From Rhodocyclaceae bacterium (GTDB taxonomy: Bacteria > Pseudomonadota > Gammaproteobacteria > Burkholderiales > Rhodocyclaceae): a stretch of DNA of 64,000 bases. The stretch is taken from the NCBI GenBank assembly GCA_016704145.1, contig JADJAS010000007.1, positions 1,550,001-1,614,000 on the forward strand, written 5' to 3'. This document shows positions 36,312 through 46,555 of this stretch, in pieces. Below the pieces are notes generated by a model. It worked only from the letters and a program-made list of their open reading frames with translations, was not told the DNA's origin and ran no database searches. Each line of letters opens with the position of its first letter. Position 1 is the stretch's first letter. The translations under genes were made by a program, and so were the position numbers.

Positions 36312-38153
36312 TCAGTCGATGAGGGCCAATTCGAACAGATCGCGCTTGAGCGCGAGTTGCTTGGGCAGTTTTTCGCCCATCTTGTCGAACCACTCTTTGT
36401 GCGAAGCGAGTTCCTGTTTCCAGGCTTCATGATCGACCCGCGTCAGCATGGCGAACTCGGTCTTGCTGACATCGAGGCCGGTCCAGTCGATGTCCTCGAA
36501 GCGTGGCATCCATCCCAGCACTGTTTCGCGCGCCGCCACGCGACCTCTGACCCGATCGACTATCCACTTGAGGACGCGCATGTTCTCGCCGAAACCGGGC
36601 CACATGAACTCACCTTTCTCGTTCATGCGGAACCAATTGACGCAAAAAATCCTCGGCGTGTGTTCGACGACGTGGCCCATGCGCAGCCAGTGGTTGAAGT
36701 AGTCGCCCATGTGGTAGCCGCAGAACGGCAGCATGGCGAACGGGTCGCGCCGTACCACGCCTTGCTCGCCGAAGGCGGCCGCGGTGGTTTCGGAACCCAT
36801 GGTTGAGGCCATGTAGACGCCGAAGTTCCAATTGAAGGCTTCGTAGACCAGAGGCACCGTCGTGGCGCGGCGTCCGCCGAAGATGAAAGCCGAGATCGGC
36901 ACCCCTTCCGGACTTTCCCAGTTCGGATCGATCGACGGGCATTGCGCGGCCGGCGCGGTGAAGCGCGCGTTGGGGTGCGCGGCTTTGCGACCCGCCTTGC
37001 CATCCTCCGGCGTCCAGTCCTTGCCCTGCCAGTCGATGCAATGTGCGGGCGGCTCCTTGCTCATGCCTTCCCACCAGACATCGCCATCGTCGGTGAGTGC
37101 GACGTTGGTGTAGATGATGTTAGCCCTGAGCGTCGCCATGGCGTTGTAGTTGGTCTTTTCACTGGTGCCTGGCGCGACGCCGAAATAGCCGGCTTCGGGA
37201 TTGATGGCGTGGAACCGGCCGTCCTTGCCCGGCTTGATCCAGGCGATGTCGTCGCCGACGGTGTAGACCTTCCAGCCGTTAAAGCTTCGGGGCGGAATGA
37301 GCATGGCGAAATTGGTCTTGCCACAGGCCGATGGGAAGGCGGCGGCGACATAGGTCTTCTCGCCTTGCGGAGATTCCACGCCCAGGATGAGCATGTGTTC
37401 GGCGAGCCAGCCTTCGTCGCGAGCCATGGTCGAGGCGATGCGCAGCGCCAGGCACTTCTTGCCCAGCAGCGCATTGCCACCGTAACCGGAGCCGTACGAC
37501 CAGATTTCGCGCGTCTCCGGAAAATGGACGATGTACTTGGTGGTCGGATTGCACGGCCACTTCACGTCCTGCTGGCCGGCCGCCAGCGGTGCGCCGACCG
37601 TGTGCAGGCAGGGAACGTAGAAGCCGTCGGCGCCGAGGACGTCGAATACAGCCCGGCCCATGCGCGTCATCGTCCGCATGCTGACGACCACGTACGGTGA
37701 ATCAGTGATCTCGATGCCGATCTGCGCGATCGGCGACCCGAGCGGCCCCATGCTGAATGGAATGACGTACATGGTGCGGCCGCGCATCGAGCCCTTGAAG
37801 AGACCGTGCAGCGTCGCCTTCATTTTCGCGGCATCTTCCCAGTTGTTGGTCGGACCGGCATCCTCCTGCTTTGCCGAGCAGATATAGGTACGGTCCTCGA
37901 CGCGCGCAACATCCGACGGGTCGGAGCACGCCAGATAGGAGTTTGGCCGCTTCGCCGGATTCAGCCGGACGAGCGTCCCGGCCTCGACCATCTGGGCGCA
38001 CAGGCGATCGTATTCGTCCTGCGAACCATCGCACCAGACGACGTCCTTGGGCTCGGTGAGCGCCACGACCTGCGCGACCCACAGCTTGAGTTTTTCGTGT
38101 TTGACGTAGTCGGGCACCCGTGTCGATGCGGGCGAAAGCGTGCTATTGCTCAT
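36312..38153 (-). CDS. pckG: Phosphoenolpyruvate carboxykinase (GTP)
   Basis: Converts oxaloacetate plus GTP to phosphoenolpyruvate and CO2, the first step of gluconeogenesis. 613 aa, normal for the GTP-dependent class. Starts [20 protein letters not shown]; the catalytic loop with the hyper-reactive Cys reads [16 protein letters not shown], and [20 protein letters not shown] is the kinase-2 metal/GTP site. The reading frame stays open far upstream, but that part is the shadow of maeB. Divergent from maeB with 87 bp between them. The two genes together set flux around the PEP-pyruvate-oxaloacetate node. Confidence 0.97.
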   Translation of the reverse strand: MSNSTLSPASTRVPDYVKHEKLKLWVAQVVALTEPKDVVWCDGSQDEYDRLCAQMVEAGTLVRLNPAKRPNSYLACSDPSDVARVEDRTYICSAKQEDAGPTNNWEDAAKMKATLHGLFKGSMRGRTMYVIPFSMGPLGSPIAQIGIEITDSPYVVVSMRTMTRMGRAVFDVLGADGFYVPCLHTVGAPLAAGQQDVKWPCNPTTKYIVHFPETREIWSYGSGYGGNALLGKKCLALRIASTMARDEGWLAEHMLILGVESPQGEKTYVAAAFPSACGKTNFAMLIPPRSFNGWKVYTVGDDIAWIKPGKDGRFHAINPEAGYFGVAPGTSEKTNYNAMATLRANIIYTNVALTDDGDVWWEGMSKEPPAHCIDWQGKDWTPEDGKAGRKAAHPNARFTAPAAQCPSIDPNWESPEGVPISAFIFGGRRATTVPLVYEAFNWNFGVYMASTMGSETTAAAFGEQGVVRRDPFAMLPFCGYHMGDYFNHWLRMGHVVEHTPRIFCVNWFRMNEKGEFMWPGFGENMRVLKWIVDRVRGRVAARETVLGWMPRFEDIDWTGLDVSKTEFAMLTRVDHEAWKQELASHKEWFDKMGEKLPKQLALKRDLFELALID

Positions 38154-38240
38154 GGTATCTCCATCGGGGGAAAGGACGGCCGATGCGGCAAAAACGAGAA
38201 TTGTGCCACAATCGAACAGTTGAAAATAATGGAAAGTCTC

Positions 38241-40529
38241 ATGGACGACAGGATTCGCGCCGCCGCGCTTGAATATCATTACTTGCCCAAACCGGGCAAG
38301 ATTGCCGTTACGCCGACCAAGGCGCTGACCAATCAGGCCGACCTTTCGCTCGCCTACTCGCCAGGCGTCGCGGCCGCGTGCGACGAAATCGTGCTTGATC
38401 CGGTCAACGCCTACAAGTACACGTCGCGCGGCAATCTGGTGGCCGTGGTGACCAACGGTACCGCTGTGCTCGGCTTGGGCGACATTGGCCCGCTGGCCGG
38501 CAAGCCGGTGATGGAAGGCAAGGGTGTACTGTTCAAGAAATTCGCCGGCATCGATGTGTTCGACATCGAGATCAACGAGAAGGATCCGGACAAACTGGTC
38601 GATATCATCGCCTCGCTGGAGCCGACCTTCGGCGGCATCAACCTCGAGGATATCAAGGCACCGGAGTGCTTCCATGTCGAGGCCAAGCTGCGCGAGCGCC
38701 TCAAGATCCCGGTCTTTCACGACGACCAGCATGGCACGGCCATCATCACCGCCGCGGCCGTGCTCAACGGCCTGCGTGTGGTTGGCAAGGACATCGGCCA
38801 GGTCAAACTGGTGTGTTCGGGCGCGGGCGCCGCCGCCATCGCCTGCCTCGACCTCGTGGTCAGCCTCGGACTCAATCCCCGCAACGTTTATGCGGTGGAC
38901 AGCAAAGGCGTGATCCACGCCGGCCGTGACAATCTCGATGCCTCCAAGCAGCGCTACGCCCAGGTCACCGCTGCGCGCACGCTGGCCGATGTCATGCCCG
39001 GCGCCGACATCTTTCTCGGCTTGTCGACCAAGGGTGTGCTGAAGCCCGACATGGTGGCGGCGATGGCGCCCAATCCGCTGATCCTGGCCATGGCCAATCC
39101 GGACCCGGAGATCAGACCGGAGGATGCGAAGGCCGTGCGACCCGACGTGATCATCGGTACCGGCCGATCCGATTATCCCAACCAGGTGAATAACGTCCTT
39201 TGCTTCCCCTTCATGTTCCGCGGCGCGCTCGACGTGGGGGCGACGACCATCAACGAGCCGATGAAGGTCGCCGCCGTGCGCGCCATTGCCGAGCTCGCGC
39301 ACGCCGAACAGTCCGATGTCGTCACCGCCGCCTACGGCAAGGAGGAACTGACCTTCGGCCCCGAGTACCTGATTCCCAAGCCTTTCGATCCGCGGCTGAT
39401 CGTCAAGGTGGCGCCCGCCGTGGCCCAGGCCGCGATGGAGTCAGGCGTGGCGACCCGCCCCTTGGGCGACATGGCGGCCTATCGGCAGCAATTGAATGAA
39501 TTTGTCTATCAGACGGGCTTGCTCATGCGGCCGGTGTTTGCCGCCGCCAAGAAGAACCCGGCGCGCATCGTTTTTTGCGAAGGAGAAGACGCGCGCGTCC
39601 TGCGGGCCGTGCAGACGGTCGTCGACGAGGGTCTGGCCAGACCGATCGTCATTGGCAGACCCGGTGTCGTTGAGGCACGCATCGAGAACGATGGCCTGCG
39701 CATCCGCGCCGGTCAGCACTTCGAACTGGTCAATCCCGATTCCGATCCGCGTTACAAGGATCTCTGGCACGACTATTACGATCTGACCTGCCGCAAGGGT
39801 GTCGGCGTCGAGTACGCCAAGCGGGAAGTTCGTCGGCGCACGACCCTGATCGGCGCCATGTTGATTCGTCATGGCTATGCCGATGCCTTGTTGTGCGGTA
39901 CCTTCGGTCGCCATGCCCTGCACCTCAAGTACATTGATCAGGTGATCGGCCGCCGGTCGGGCGTGGCGAGTTTTCACGCGATGAACATGATCATCCTGCC
40001 CAGCCGGACGCTGTTCATCGGCGATACCTACGTCAATTACGATCCAAGCGCGGAGCAGGTCGCCGAGATGACGGTGCTTGCCTCGGAAGAGGTACGTCGC
40101 TTCGGCCTTTCGCCCAAGGTGGCCTTGCTGTCGCATTCCAGCTTCGGCACCGAGGACACGCCGACCGCGATCAAGATGCGCCGCGCGCTCGAACTGATCA
40201 CTGCCCGGGCGCCGGAACTCGAGGTCGAAGGCGAAATGCATGGCGACGCGGCGCTTTCGGAGGATATCCGCCGCCAGGTCTTCCCGCGTTCCCGTCTCGA
40301 GGGATCGGCCAACCTGTTGATCATGCCGAACGTCGATTCGGCCAACATCGCCTTCAACCTCTTGAAGACCGCCGCAGGCGACGGCCTGACGGTCGGCCCC
40401 ATCCTGCTTGGCGCCGCGCGCCCCGTGCATATCCTGACGCCCACCGCGACAGTGCGCCGCATCGTGAACATGACGGCGCTGCTGTCGGTCGAGGTGGCCC
40501 AGGCCCAGCAGGCGCAACCGCAACCGTGA
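38241..40529 (+). CDS. maeB: NADP-dependent malic enzyme with phosphotransacetylase-like domain
   Basis: Oxidatively decarboxylates malate to pyruvate with NADP+. 762 aa, the large MaeB form: malic enzyme domain (residues 1-430; GYHYLP-like start, [51 protein letters not shown]) and a C-terminal phosphate acetyltransferase-like domain (from 440; [32 protein letters not shown]), which in this family is regulatory (acetyl-CoA) rather than catalytic. ATG 38241 is chosen for GGAAAG 4 bp upstream; ATG 38229 is possible. Overlaps the patatin gene by one base. Confidence 0.96.
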   Translation: MDDRIRAAALEYHYLPKPGKIAVTPTKALTNQADLSLAYSPGVAAACDEIVLDPVNAYKYTSRGNLVAVVTNGTAVLGLGDIGPLAGKPVMEGKGVLFKKFAGIDVFDIEINEKDPDKLVDIIASLEPTFGGINLEDIKAPECFHVEAKLRERLKIPVFHDDQHGTAIITAAAVLNGLRVVGKDIGQVKLVCSGAGAAAIACLDLVVSLGLNPRNVYAVDSKGVIHAGRDNLDASKQRYAQVTAARTLADVMPGADIFLGLSTKGVLKPDMVAAMAPNPLILAMANPDPEIRPEDAKAVRPDVIIGTGRSDYPNQVNNVLCFPFMFRGALDVGATTINEPMKVAAVRAIAELAHAEQSDVVTAAYGKEELTFGPEYLIPKPFDPRLIVKVAPAVAQAAMESGVATRPLGDMAAYRQQLNEFVYQTGLLMRPVFAAAKKNPARIVFCEGEDARVLRAVQTVVDEGLARPIVIGRPGVVEARIENDGLRIRAGQHFELVNPDSDPRYKDLWHDYYDLTCRKGVGVEYAKREVRRRTTLIGAMLIRHGYADALLCGTFGRHALHLKYIDQVIGRRSGVASFHAMNMIILPSRTLFIGDTYVNYDPSAEQVAEMTVLASEEVRRFGLSPKVALLSHSSFGTEDTPTAIKMRRALELITARAPELEVEGEMHGDAALSEDIRRQVFPRSRLEGSANLLIMPNVDSANIAFNLLKTAAGDGLTVGPILLGAARPVHILTPTATVRRIVNMTALLSVEVAQAQQAQPQP

Positions 40530-41635
40530 TGCCAGGGCATGAGCGGCCGACGGCGCTGCTCCTGTCGGGCGCCGGCGCGCGCGCCGCCTATGAAGTCGGC
40601 GTGCTGGGCGCGCTGGCCGAGTTGACCGCGTCCGCGGGCAATCACGCGCCTTTCTCGATCATGTGTGGCCTGTCGGCGGGCGCCCTCAACGCCACCAGCC
40701 TGGCGCTCGCCGCGGACGACTTCGCCGGCGGGGTGCGACGACTGACTTCCTTCTGGCGCGGCTTGCACGTCGATGATGTTTATCGACCGCGCTGGCTGCC
40801 CTGCTTGTTCGGCCAGATGCGCGGTGGCGTCAACGGATTCTTCGACAGCGCGCCCTTGGCGCGGCGGCTGGAGCAGGAGTTCGATTTCACGCGGCTGGAA
40901 CATCTCCTCGCCAGCCACGCGCTGCGAGCCTTGTGTATCACGTGTCTTGGCCACGCTTCCGGACAATCGGTCAGTTTCTTTCAGGGCAGGCCAGACCTCG
41001 AGCCTTGGCGGCGAGCCTCGCGGGTGGGTGCCCATGTCGCCCTTGGGTCCCGGCACGTACTGGCCTCCATGGCCACGCCCCTCCTTTTCCCGCCGGTGAA
41101 ACTGAATCGGGAATATTTTCACGACGGTGCGGTACCGGGATCATCGCCGCTGTCGGCGCCCTTGCACCTGGGGGCGAAGCGCATCGTCGTCATCGGCACC
41201 GGCGTCAAGGCTAGCGGCGAGGTGACACGGCCGGCGCAAAGCCGCCCCCCGAGCCTTGGTGACATGGCCGGGCGCTTGCTGTCGTCCGTCGATGTCGTCA
41301 CCGACGACATCGAGCGCATGGCACAGGTCAACCGCCTGCTCGAATACATCCCGGCACCGGAGCGCTCCCGGCTGCCATGGCAGCCGATCGATTGCCTGGT
41401 GCTGGCGCCGTCCCGACGTCCGGACTTGCTGGCGGTCGAGGTGATGGACGATCTGCCACGCTCGGTCCGCTCGGTGTGTGCCCGCCTTGGCGACGGCGAG
41501 GCGGGCGCTTCGCTGCTCGCCAGTCATCTCGCTTTCGCCCCCGTCTATACCGAAAAGCTAATCGATCTCGGTTACCGCGATGCCATGGCGGAAAGCGATG
41601 CCATTAACCGATTCTTTGCGCCAAAGGCAGATTAA
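40529..41635 (+). CDS. Patatin-like phospholipase
   Basis: 368 aa. Patatin domain with the Gly-rich oxyanion segment LLLSGAGARAAYEVGVL (residues 10-26), nucleophile Ser49 in GLSAG and catalytic Asp in HDGAVPGSSPL near residue 200. Predicted soluble lipid acyl hydrolase; no signal peptide. Substrate unknown; cytoplasmic relatives act on membrane phospholipids or polyhydroxyalkanoate-associated lipids. Its ATG overlaps the maeB stop, so it is translated with maeB. Confidence 0.85.
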   Translation: MPGHERPTALLLSGAGARAAYEVGVLGALAELTASAGNHAPFSIMCGLSAGALNATSLALAADDFAGGVRRLTSFWRGLHVDDVYRPRWLPCLFGQMRGGVNGFFDSAPLARRLEQEFDFTRLEHLLASHALRALCITCLGHASGQSVSFFQGRPDLEPWRRASRVGAHVALGSRHVLASMATPLLFPPVKLNREYFHDGAVPGSSPLSAPLHLGAKRIVVIGTGVKASGEVTRPAQSRPPSLGDMAGRLLSSVDVVTDDIERMAQVNRLLEYIPAPERSRLPWQPIDCLVLAPSRRPDLLAVEVMDDLPRSVRSVCARLGDGEAGASLLASHLAFAPVYTEKLIDLGYRDAMAESDAINRFFAPKAD

Positions 41636-41753
41636 ACATTAACTTTACTGGCTAACAGGCTTAATTCTAAGTAGATATTTTCGATAATCCTTGCCGTGAC
41701 CGAGCGGTCGGGTGTTAAACTGAAGGCAGGTCAAGGCGGAGCGATCGAAATCG

Positions 41754-42797
41754 ATGAAGCCGTTGCTGTCGAAAATGCTAATACTCTTGGCATCGCTGGG
41801 GCTGTTGTCGACGGCGATGTCCGTCGAGGCGCGGAGTATCCCCAAGAGCAAGAAGGCCATCGTTGCCAAGAAAGTCCAGAAGAAGCCTGCCACCAGCCTT
41901 CGTCTCCGGGCGGTCGGTTCGGCCAGGGTGGTCAAGGGTGGCAAGAAGGCCGCCGCGAAAGCCACCGTCGCCACCCCAGTCGCGCGGCAAGTCCGCCATC
42001 GGCCGGTGGCGCCCGTCAGCATGGACGAGGCCCGTGATCTGGTGGTTGAGTCGGCCTCGGCCCTGGTCATCGATCAAAGCAGCGGCGCTGTCCTGTACGA
42101 GAAAAATGCGGCGGCCCAGGTGCCCATCGCATCGATCACCAAGCTGATGACGGCCATGGTTGCGCTCGACGCCAAGCCCGGCCTGACCGAGACCTTGTCG
42201 GTGGGCGAGGACGATGTCGACGTGGTCAAGGGCACGCGCTCCCGCCTGCAGGTGGGTACGCGGCTGAGCCGCGAGGAGATGCTGCGTCTGGCGCTGATGG
42301 CGTCGGAAAACCGGGCGGCATCGACACTTTCCCGGCATTATCCGGGCGGGCGATCCGCCTTTGTCGCCGCCATGAATCGCAAGGCGACGGAGCTTGGTTT
42401 GACCGACACGCATTTCAAGGATCCGACCGGCCTCAATCCGGCCAACGTCTCCAGCGCACGCGATCTCACCAGACTGGTGGCTGCCGCGCATGGCTATCCG
42501 CTGATCAGGCAGTTCTCCACCACGCCCGACTATGAAGTGAACATCGCCGGCCGGCCGCGCGCCTTCCACAACACCAACAGCCTGGTGAAGAGCGACGGCT
42601 GGGAGATCAGCCTGTCCAAGACCGGCTACATCAACGAAGCCGGCAAGTGCCTGGTGATGCAGGCCTGGCTGAACAACAAGCCGATGATCATCGTCCTGCT
42701 CGACTCCTGGGGCAGGCTGACGCGGATCGGCGACGCCAACCGGATCAAGCGCTGGATCGAAAGCGCCTCACTGCCGCAGCGGCGTGGCGTGGGCTGA
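41754..42797 (+). CDS. pbpG: D-alanyl-D-alanine endopeptidase (PBP7 family)
   Basis: Periplasmic low-molecular-weight penicillin-binding protein that cuts peptidoglycan cross-links. 347 aa: signal peptide (MLILLASLGLLSTAMSVEA, residues 8-26), a Lys/Ala-rich basic linker up to about residue 85, then the S11 peptidase domain with S127-I-T-K130, S184-E-N and K289-T-G. PBP7 of E. coli is about 310 aa; the extra length is the basic linker. The last 30 bp overlap the 3' end of the convergent iclR-type gene. Confidence 0.92.
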   Translation: MKPLLSKMLILLASLGLLSTAMSVEARSIPKSKKAIVAKKVQKKPATSLRLRAVGSARVVKGGKKAAAKATVATPVARQVRHRPVAPVSMDEARDLVVESASALVIDQSSGAVLYEKNAAAQVPIASITKLMTAMVALDAKPGLTETLSVGEDDVDVVKGTRSRLQVGTRLSREEMLRLALMASENRAASTLSRHYPGGRSAFVAAMNRKATELGLTDTHFKDPTGLNPANVSSARDLTRLVAAAHGYPLIRQFSTTPDYEVNIAGRPRAFHNTNSLVKSDGWEISLSKTGYINEAGKCLVMQAWLNNKPMIIVLLDSWGRLTRIGDANRIKRWIESASLPQRRGVG

Positions 42798-43601
42798 GTC
42801 GCGCGTGCCGGCGCGCTTGCCATGGCCCACGGCGGCTGAAATGGCATCGGCCGTTTGCTTGATCAGGGCCGCCCATTCGGGGTTGTAGCGTTCGGCCGGC
42901 GCCGACACCGAGAGTCCGGCGACCATCTCGCCGGTATCGTCGCGCACCGCCGCCGCCACGCAGCGCAAGCCCTGCTCGATTTCCTCGTTGTCGTAGGCCA
43001 CGCCGTGACGGCGGACGCGGTCGATTTCCTTTTCCAGCGCTGCAACCGAAGTGATGGACGCCGGCGTGGCGCCCGGCAGGCCGGTACGCCTGGCGTAGTT
43101 GCGCAAGTTTTCCTTGCTGTCCTCGGCCAGATAGAGTTTGCCCACCGAGGTGACGTGCAGTGGTGCGCGCGCGCCAACCAGATGCACCACGCGCACCGAT
43201 GACTTGCCGCTCGAGGTGCGCTCGACATAGACGATCTCGTCGCCCTGGCGAACGCCTAGGTTCACGCTTTCGCCGATCTTCTCGTGCAGCGCTTGCATTT
43301 GTGGCATCGCCGCACCGCGGATACTGATGCGCGACTTGACGACGTTGCCCAGTTCCAGCAGCCGGATGCCGAGCCGGTAAGTGCCCGGATCGGCGCGCTC
43401 GACGAAGCCGGCGACGGCCATGGCGGCGAGGATGCGGTGCGCGGTCGAAGGATGCAGCCCGGTTTCCAGCGCCAATTGCTTCAGGCTGACCGGTTCGTGA
43501 TAACTGGATAGGACATCGAGCAATTTCATCATGCGCTCGATGACCTGGATCGGACTTTTGGCTTCGGCGCCTGATTCGGGCGGGCGGGCTGGACGTGGCA
43601 T
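42768..43601 (-). CDS. IclR-family transcriptional regulator
   Basis: 277 aa. N-terminal winged HTH (residues 17-80: PIQVIERMMKLLDVLSSYHE, LKQLALETGLHPSTAHRILA) and the C-terminal IclR effector domain (CVAAAVRDDTGEMVAGLSVS). Divergent from lutABC with 76 bp between starts, so it most likely controls lactate oxidation genes, with lactate or a related acid as effector; this is inferred from position. A TTTCCGGAAA palindrome (43609-43618) is a candidate operator. Confidence 0.9.
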   Translation of the reverse strand: MPRPARPPESGAEAKSPIQVIERMMKLLDVLSSYHEPVSLKQLALETGLHPSTAHRILAAMAVAGFVERADPGTYRLGIRLLELGNVVKSRISIRGAAMPQMQALHEKIGESVNLGVRQGDEIVYVERTSSGKSSVRVVHLVGARAPLHVTSVGKLYLAEDSKENLRNYARRTGLPGATPASITSVAALEKEIDRVRRHGVAYDNEEIEQGLRCVAAAVRDDTGEMVAGLSVSAPAERYNPEWAALIKQTADAISAAVGHGKRAGTRDSAHATPLRQ

Positions 43602-43608
43602 GTGTCGG

Positions 43609-43618
43609 TTTCCGGAAA
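43609..43618. promoter_or_regulatory. Candidate IclR-family operator upstream of lutA
   Basis: Perfect 10-bp palindrome TTTCCGGAAA in the iclR-lutA divergent gap; IclR-type sites often contain TTCC/GGAA arms. It would overlap the -35 of a promoter with CACAAT (43634-43639) as -10. Short, so moderate chance of coincidence. Confidence 0.35.
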
Positions 43619-43677
43619 GTGCGTGAAGTATGCCACAATGCGAAACGACGAGGCATTATCGAGGCGGGGAGAAATCA

Positions 43678-44403
43678 ATGCGGGCAGCACTGTTCGTCAC
43701 CTGTCTGGTCGACTTGATGCGGCCGCGTATCGGCTTCGCGGCGATCCGGCTGCTGGAAGCCGCGGGCTGCGAAGTGGTGGTACCAAAAACCCAGACCTGC
43801 TGCGGCCAGCCGGCCTTCAACAGCGGTGATCGCGCCTCGGCGGCAAGATTGGCGAAGAAGGTCATCGCCGAGTTTGAAAGCTTCGAACACGTGGTCGTGC
43901 CCTCGGGGTCTTGCGCCGACCAGATCCGCAACGAATACCCGGGACTGTTGGCCGACGATCCGCCATGGCACGGCCGTGCGGTGGCCTTGGCCAGCCGCGT
44001 CTACGAACTCACCGATTTCCTCGTCAACGTTGCCAAACTCGACCGCCTGCCTGGCGACTTCACGGGCAGCGTCACCTATCACGATTCCTGCACGGGCTTG
44101 AGGAGCCTCGGCATCAAGCGCCAGCCGCGCGACCTGCTGGCCAAGCTGCCCGGCGTCGAACTGCGCGAAATGCCCGGAGCCGAGGAATGCTGTGGCTTCG
44201 GCGGCACGTTCTCCGTCAAGTTTGGCGACATATCCGCGGCCATCGCCGAGAAGAAGTGCGGCAATGCGTGCAGCACCGGCGCCGATGCCATCGTCGGCGG
44301 CGACCTCGGCTGCCTGCTCAATATCGAGGGCAAGCTGCGCCGCATGGGTGACGAGACCACGCGCGTGCTGCACGTCGCGGAAGTGCTGGCGGGAGAACGC
44401 TGA
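43678..44403 (+). CDS. lutA: Lactate utilization protein A (Fe-S oxidoreductase)
   Basis: One of three proteins that together oxidise L-lactate to pyruvate. 241 aa with two cysteine-rich CCG domains: QTCCGQPAFNSGD near residue 40 and EECCGFGGTFSVKFG near 170, plus VTYHDSCTGLRSLG. ATG 43678 follows GGGGAGAAATCA; upstream frame is open but non-conserved. Stop and lutB start overlap. Confidence 0.95.
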   Translation: MRAALFVTCLVDLMRPRIGFAAIRLLEAAGCEVVVPKTQTCCGQPAFNSGDRASAARLAKKVIAEFESFEHVVVPSGSCADQIRNEYPGLLADDPPWHGRAVALASRVYELTDFLVNVAKLDRLPGDFTGSVTYHDSCTGLRSLGIKRQPRDLLAKLPGVELREMPGAEECCGFGGTFSVKFGDISAAIAEKKCGNACSTGADAIVGGDLGCLLNIEGKLRRMGDETTRVLHVAEVLAGER

Positions 44404-45821
44404 TGGAAATCCGCTCGATGCATTTCAAGGCCAACGCCGCGACGGCGCTGGCCAACCCCGTGCTGCAAGGAAACCTGCGCACCTCCAAGGGCAAGTTCGT
44501 GGACAAGCGGCGTGCCGCCATCGCTGACTTTGAGGCCGAGGGCGGCGACTTCGCGGCCTTGCGCGACGCCGGGCGCGACCTGCGTAACCTCGTGCTCGCT
44601 GATCTCGACCTCTGGCTGGAAAAGTTCGAGCAGTCCGCATCGGCGCGTGGCGCCACGGTGCTGTGGGCCAGGGACGGCGCCGAGATCTGCCGCCATGTCA
44701 TCGACATTGGCCGGCGCCACGGCGTGAAGAAAGCCGTCAAGTCGAAGTCGATGCTCTCGGAGGAAGCAGGCATCAACCAGGCGCTGACGGCCGCCGGCAT
44801 CCAGCCGGTCGAGACCGACCTCGGCGAGTACATTCTGCAAATCAACGACAACGAGCCGCCATCGCACATCATCGCGCCGGTGGTGCACAAGGGGCTCGAC
44901 GAGGTCGCCGACCTGTTCGCGAAAGTGCACGGGAAGCCGCGCAAGACCGAAATTCCCGAACTGACCCGCGAGGCGCGCGAAGTGTTGCGATCGCACTTCC
45001 TGACGGCGGACATGGGCATCTCGGGCGGCAACTTCCTGGTCGCGGAGACCGGCTCGGTGGCGCTGGTCACCAATGAAGGCAACGGTCGCATGGTGACGAC
45101 GCTGCCGCGCGTGCATGTGGTCATCACCGGCATCGAAAAGGTGATTCCGACGCTGGAAGACCTCTCGCTGCTGCTGCGCCTGTTGCCGCGCTCGGCGACT
45201 GGCCAGCATATTTCCAACTACGTGTCGCTGCTCACCGGCGTCAAGCAGCCCCTCGATACCGACGGTCCCGAGCATCTCTACTTCATTCTGGTCGACAACG
45301 GCCGCGCCGATCTCGTCGGCTCCGAATTCCAGGACATGCTGCGCTGCATCCGCTGCGGCGCCTGCATGAACCATTGTCCGGTGTACCAGACCATCGGCGG
45401 GCATGCCTATGGCTGGGTCTACCCGGGGCCGATGGGTTCGGTGCTGACGCCGCTCTACCAAGGGCTCGACCGGGCGATCGACCTGCCGCACGCCGCGACA
45501 TTGTGCAACCAATGCGGTGTTGTCTGCCCCGTGAAGATTCCGTTGCCGGACCTGATGCGCAAGCTGCGCGAAAAGCAGGTGGAAACCAATCTGCGCCCGC
45601 TCGGCGAACGCTTGGCGCTCAAGGCATGGGCGTGGGTGGCGAGCAAGCCGAAGCTCTACGCGCTTGGTACCTGGTTCGGCGTGCGTTACCTCAACTGGCT
45701 GGCCGGCGGTCGCAAGACCATCCGCGTGCTCGGCATCGCACCGAGCTGGACCGACGGCCGCGATTTTCCGGCGCCGCAGGGCAAGACCTTCCGCGAGTTA
45801 TACGCGGCCGGCCGGCGTTGA
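44403..45821 (+). CDS. lutB: Lactate utilization iron-sulfur protein B
   Basis: 472 aa; large subunit of the lactate-oxidising complex. N-terminal LUD domain (residues 60-290, with SMLSEEAGINQALTAAGI and MGISGGNFLVAETGSVALVT), then two [4Fe-4S] motifs CIRCGACMNHCP near residue 320 and CNQCGVVCPVKIP near 370, and a DUF3390 C-terminal segment. Second gene of lutABC. Confidence 0.96.
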   Translation: MEIRSMHFKANAATALANPVLQGNLRTSKGKFVDKRRAAIADFEAEGGDFAALRDAGRDLRNLVLADLDLWLEKFEQSASARGATVLWARDGAEICRHVIDIGRRHGVKKAVKSKSMLSEEAGINQALTAAGIQPVETDLGEYILQINDNEPPSHIIAPVVHKGLDEVADLFAKVHGKPRKTEIPELTREAREVLRSHFLTADMGISGGNFLVAETGSVALVTNEGNGRMVTTLPRVHVVITGIEKVIPTLEDLSLLLRLLPRSATGQHISNYVSLLTGVKQPLDTDGPEHLYFILVDNGRADLVGSEFQDMLRCIRCGACMNHCPVYQTIGGHAYGWVYPGPMGSVLTPLYQGLDRAIDLPHAATLCNQCGVVCPVKIPLPDLMRKLREKQVETNLRPLGERLALKAWAWVASKPKLYALGTWFGVRYLNWLAGGRKTIRVLGIAPSWTDGRDFPAPQGKTFRELYAAGRR

Positions 45822-45889
45822 CCGAGGGTCGGGCCGATGATCGACAACATCGAGACTTTCGTCAGGAGCGAGGAAAGGAACCGAGTCGC

Positions 45890-46555
45890 ATGAACTCACG
45901 CGAGGATATTCTGAGCCGCGTGCGCGCCCGCATCGGTCGCGCCACCGGCAATGCAGCGGTCGCCACCGAGGCTGCCGAGCGCTGGCTGGCCGCGCGCCAG
46001 CAAGGTCCCCGGCCGGCCGTGGCCGGCGATTTGCTGGCCAGCTTCAGGGAAAAGTCTGAAGCCCTGGCCACGACCGTGGATGTCGTCGACGACGCGTCGG
46101 CCGCGCCGGCGGCAGTGGCGCGCTATCTTGCCGCGCGGTCTCTGCCGATGAGAGCGGTTGGCTGGCCGGGGCTGGAAAGTCAGCCGTGGCGGGACGCCGG
46201 CATCGTCTTCGAGGGGCGGGGCGCCGTCGACGCCGATCTGGTCGGCATCACCGGCTGCTTTTGCGCCATCGCCGAAACGGCGACGTTGATGCTGCTCTCG
46301 GGACCGGATACGCCGGCGACGGTCAGCTTGCTCCCCGAAACCCATGTCGCCATCGTCGCTGCCTCGCGCATCGTGCCCGCCATGGAAGATGCCTGGCGCC
46401 TGCTGCGTACCGAAGGGGGCGGGTTGCCGCGCGCCGTCAACTTCATCTCCGGCCCGTCACGCACCGGAGATATCGAACAGACGCTGGTACTGGGTGCGCA
46501 TGGCCCGTACCGCGTGCACGTGGTGTTGGTGAAGGCGGGCGGGGAGAACCGGTGA
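45890..46555 (+). CDS. lutC: Lactate utilization protein C
   Basis: 221 aa, LUD domain protein (GITGCFCAIAETATLMLLSG, THVAIVAASRIVPAMEDAW, SGPSRTGDIEQTLVLGAHGP). Starts MNSREDILSRVRARIG at ATG 45890. A 18-codon ORF from ATG 45837 ends with a TGA that overlaps this ATG and might couple lutC translation to that of lutB. No lactate permease gene is adjacent. Its stop overlaps the next start (GTGA). Confidence 0.94.
   Translation: MNSREDILSRVRARIGRATGNAAVATEAAERWLAARQQGPRPAVAGDLLASFREKSEALATTVDVVDDASAAPAAVARYLAARSLPMRAVGWPGLESQPWRDAGIVFEGRGAVDADLVGITGCFCAIAETATLMLLSGPDTPATVSLLPETHVAIVAASRIVPAMEDAWRLLRTEGGGLPRAVNFISGPSRTGDIEQTLVLGAHGPYRVHVVLVKAGGENR

Noticed and set aside
36312..39302. 996-codon open frame suggesting an N-terminal fusion to PEP carboxykinase
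   Set aside because: The upstream 383 codons are the antisense of maeB and have no conserved content; PEP carboxykinase starts properly at 38153.
41691..41721. TTGCCG with TAAACT as promoter of pbpG
   Set aside because: Spacing of 19 bp and weak boxes; cannot be told from chance.
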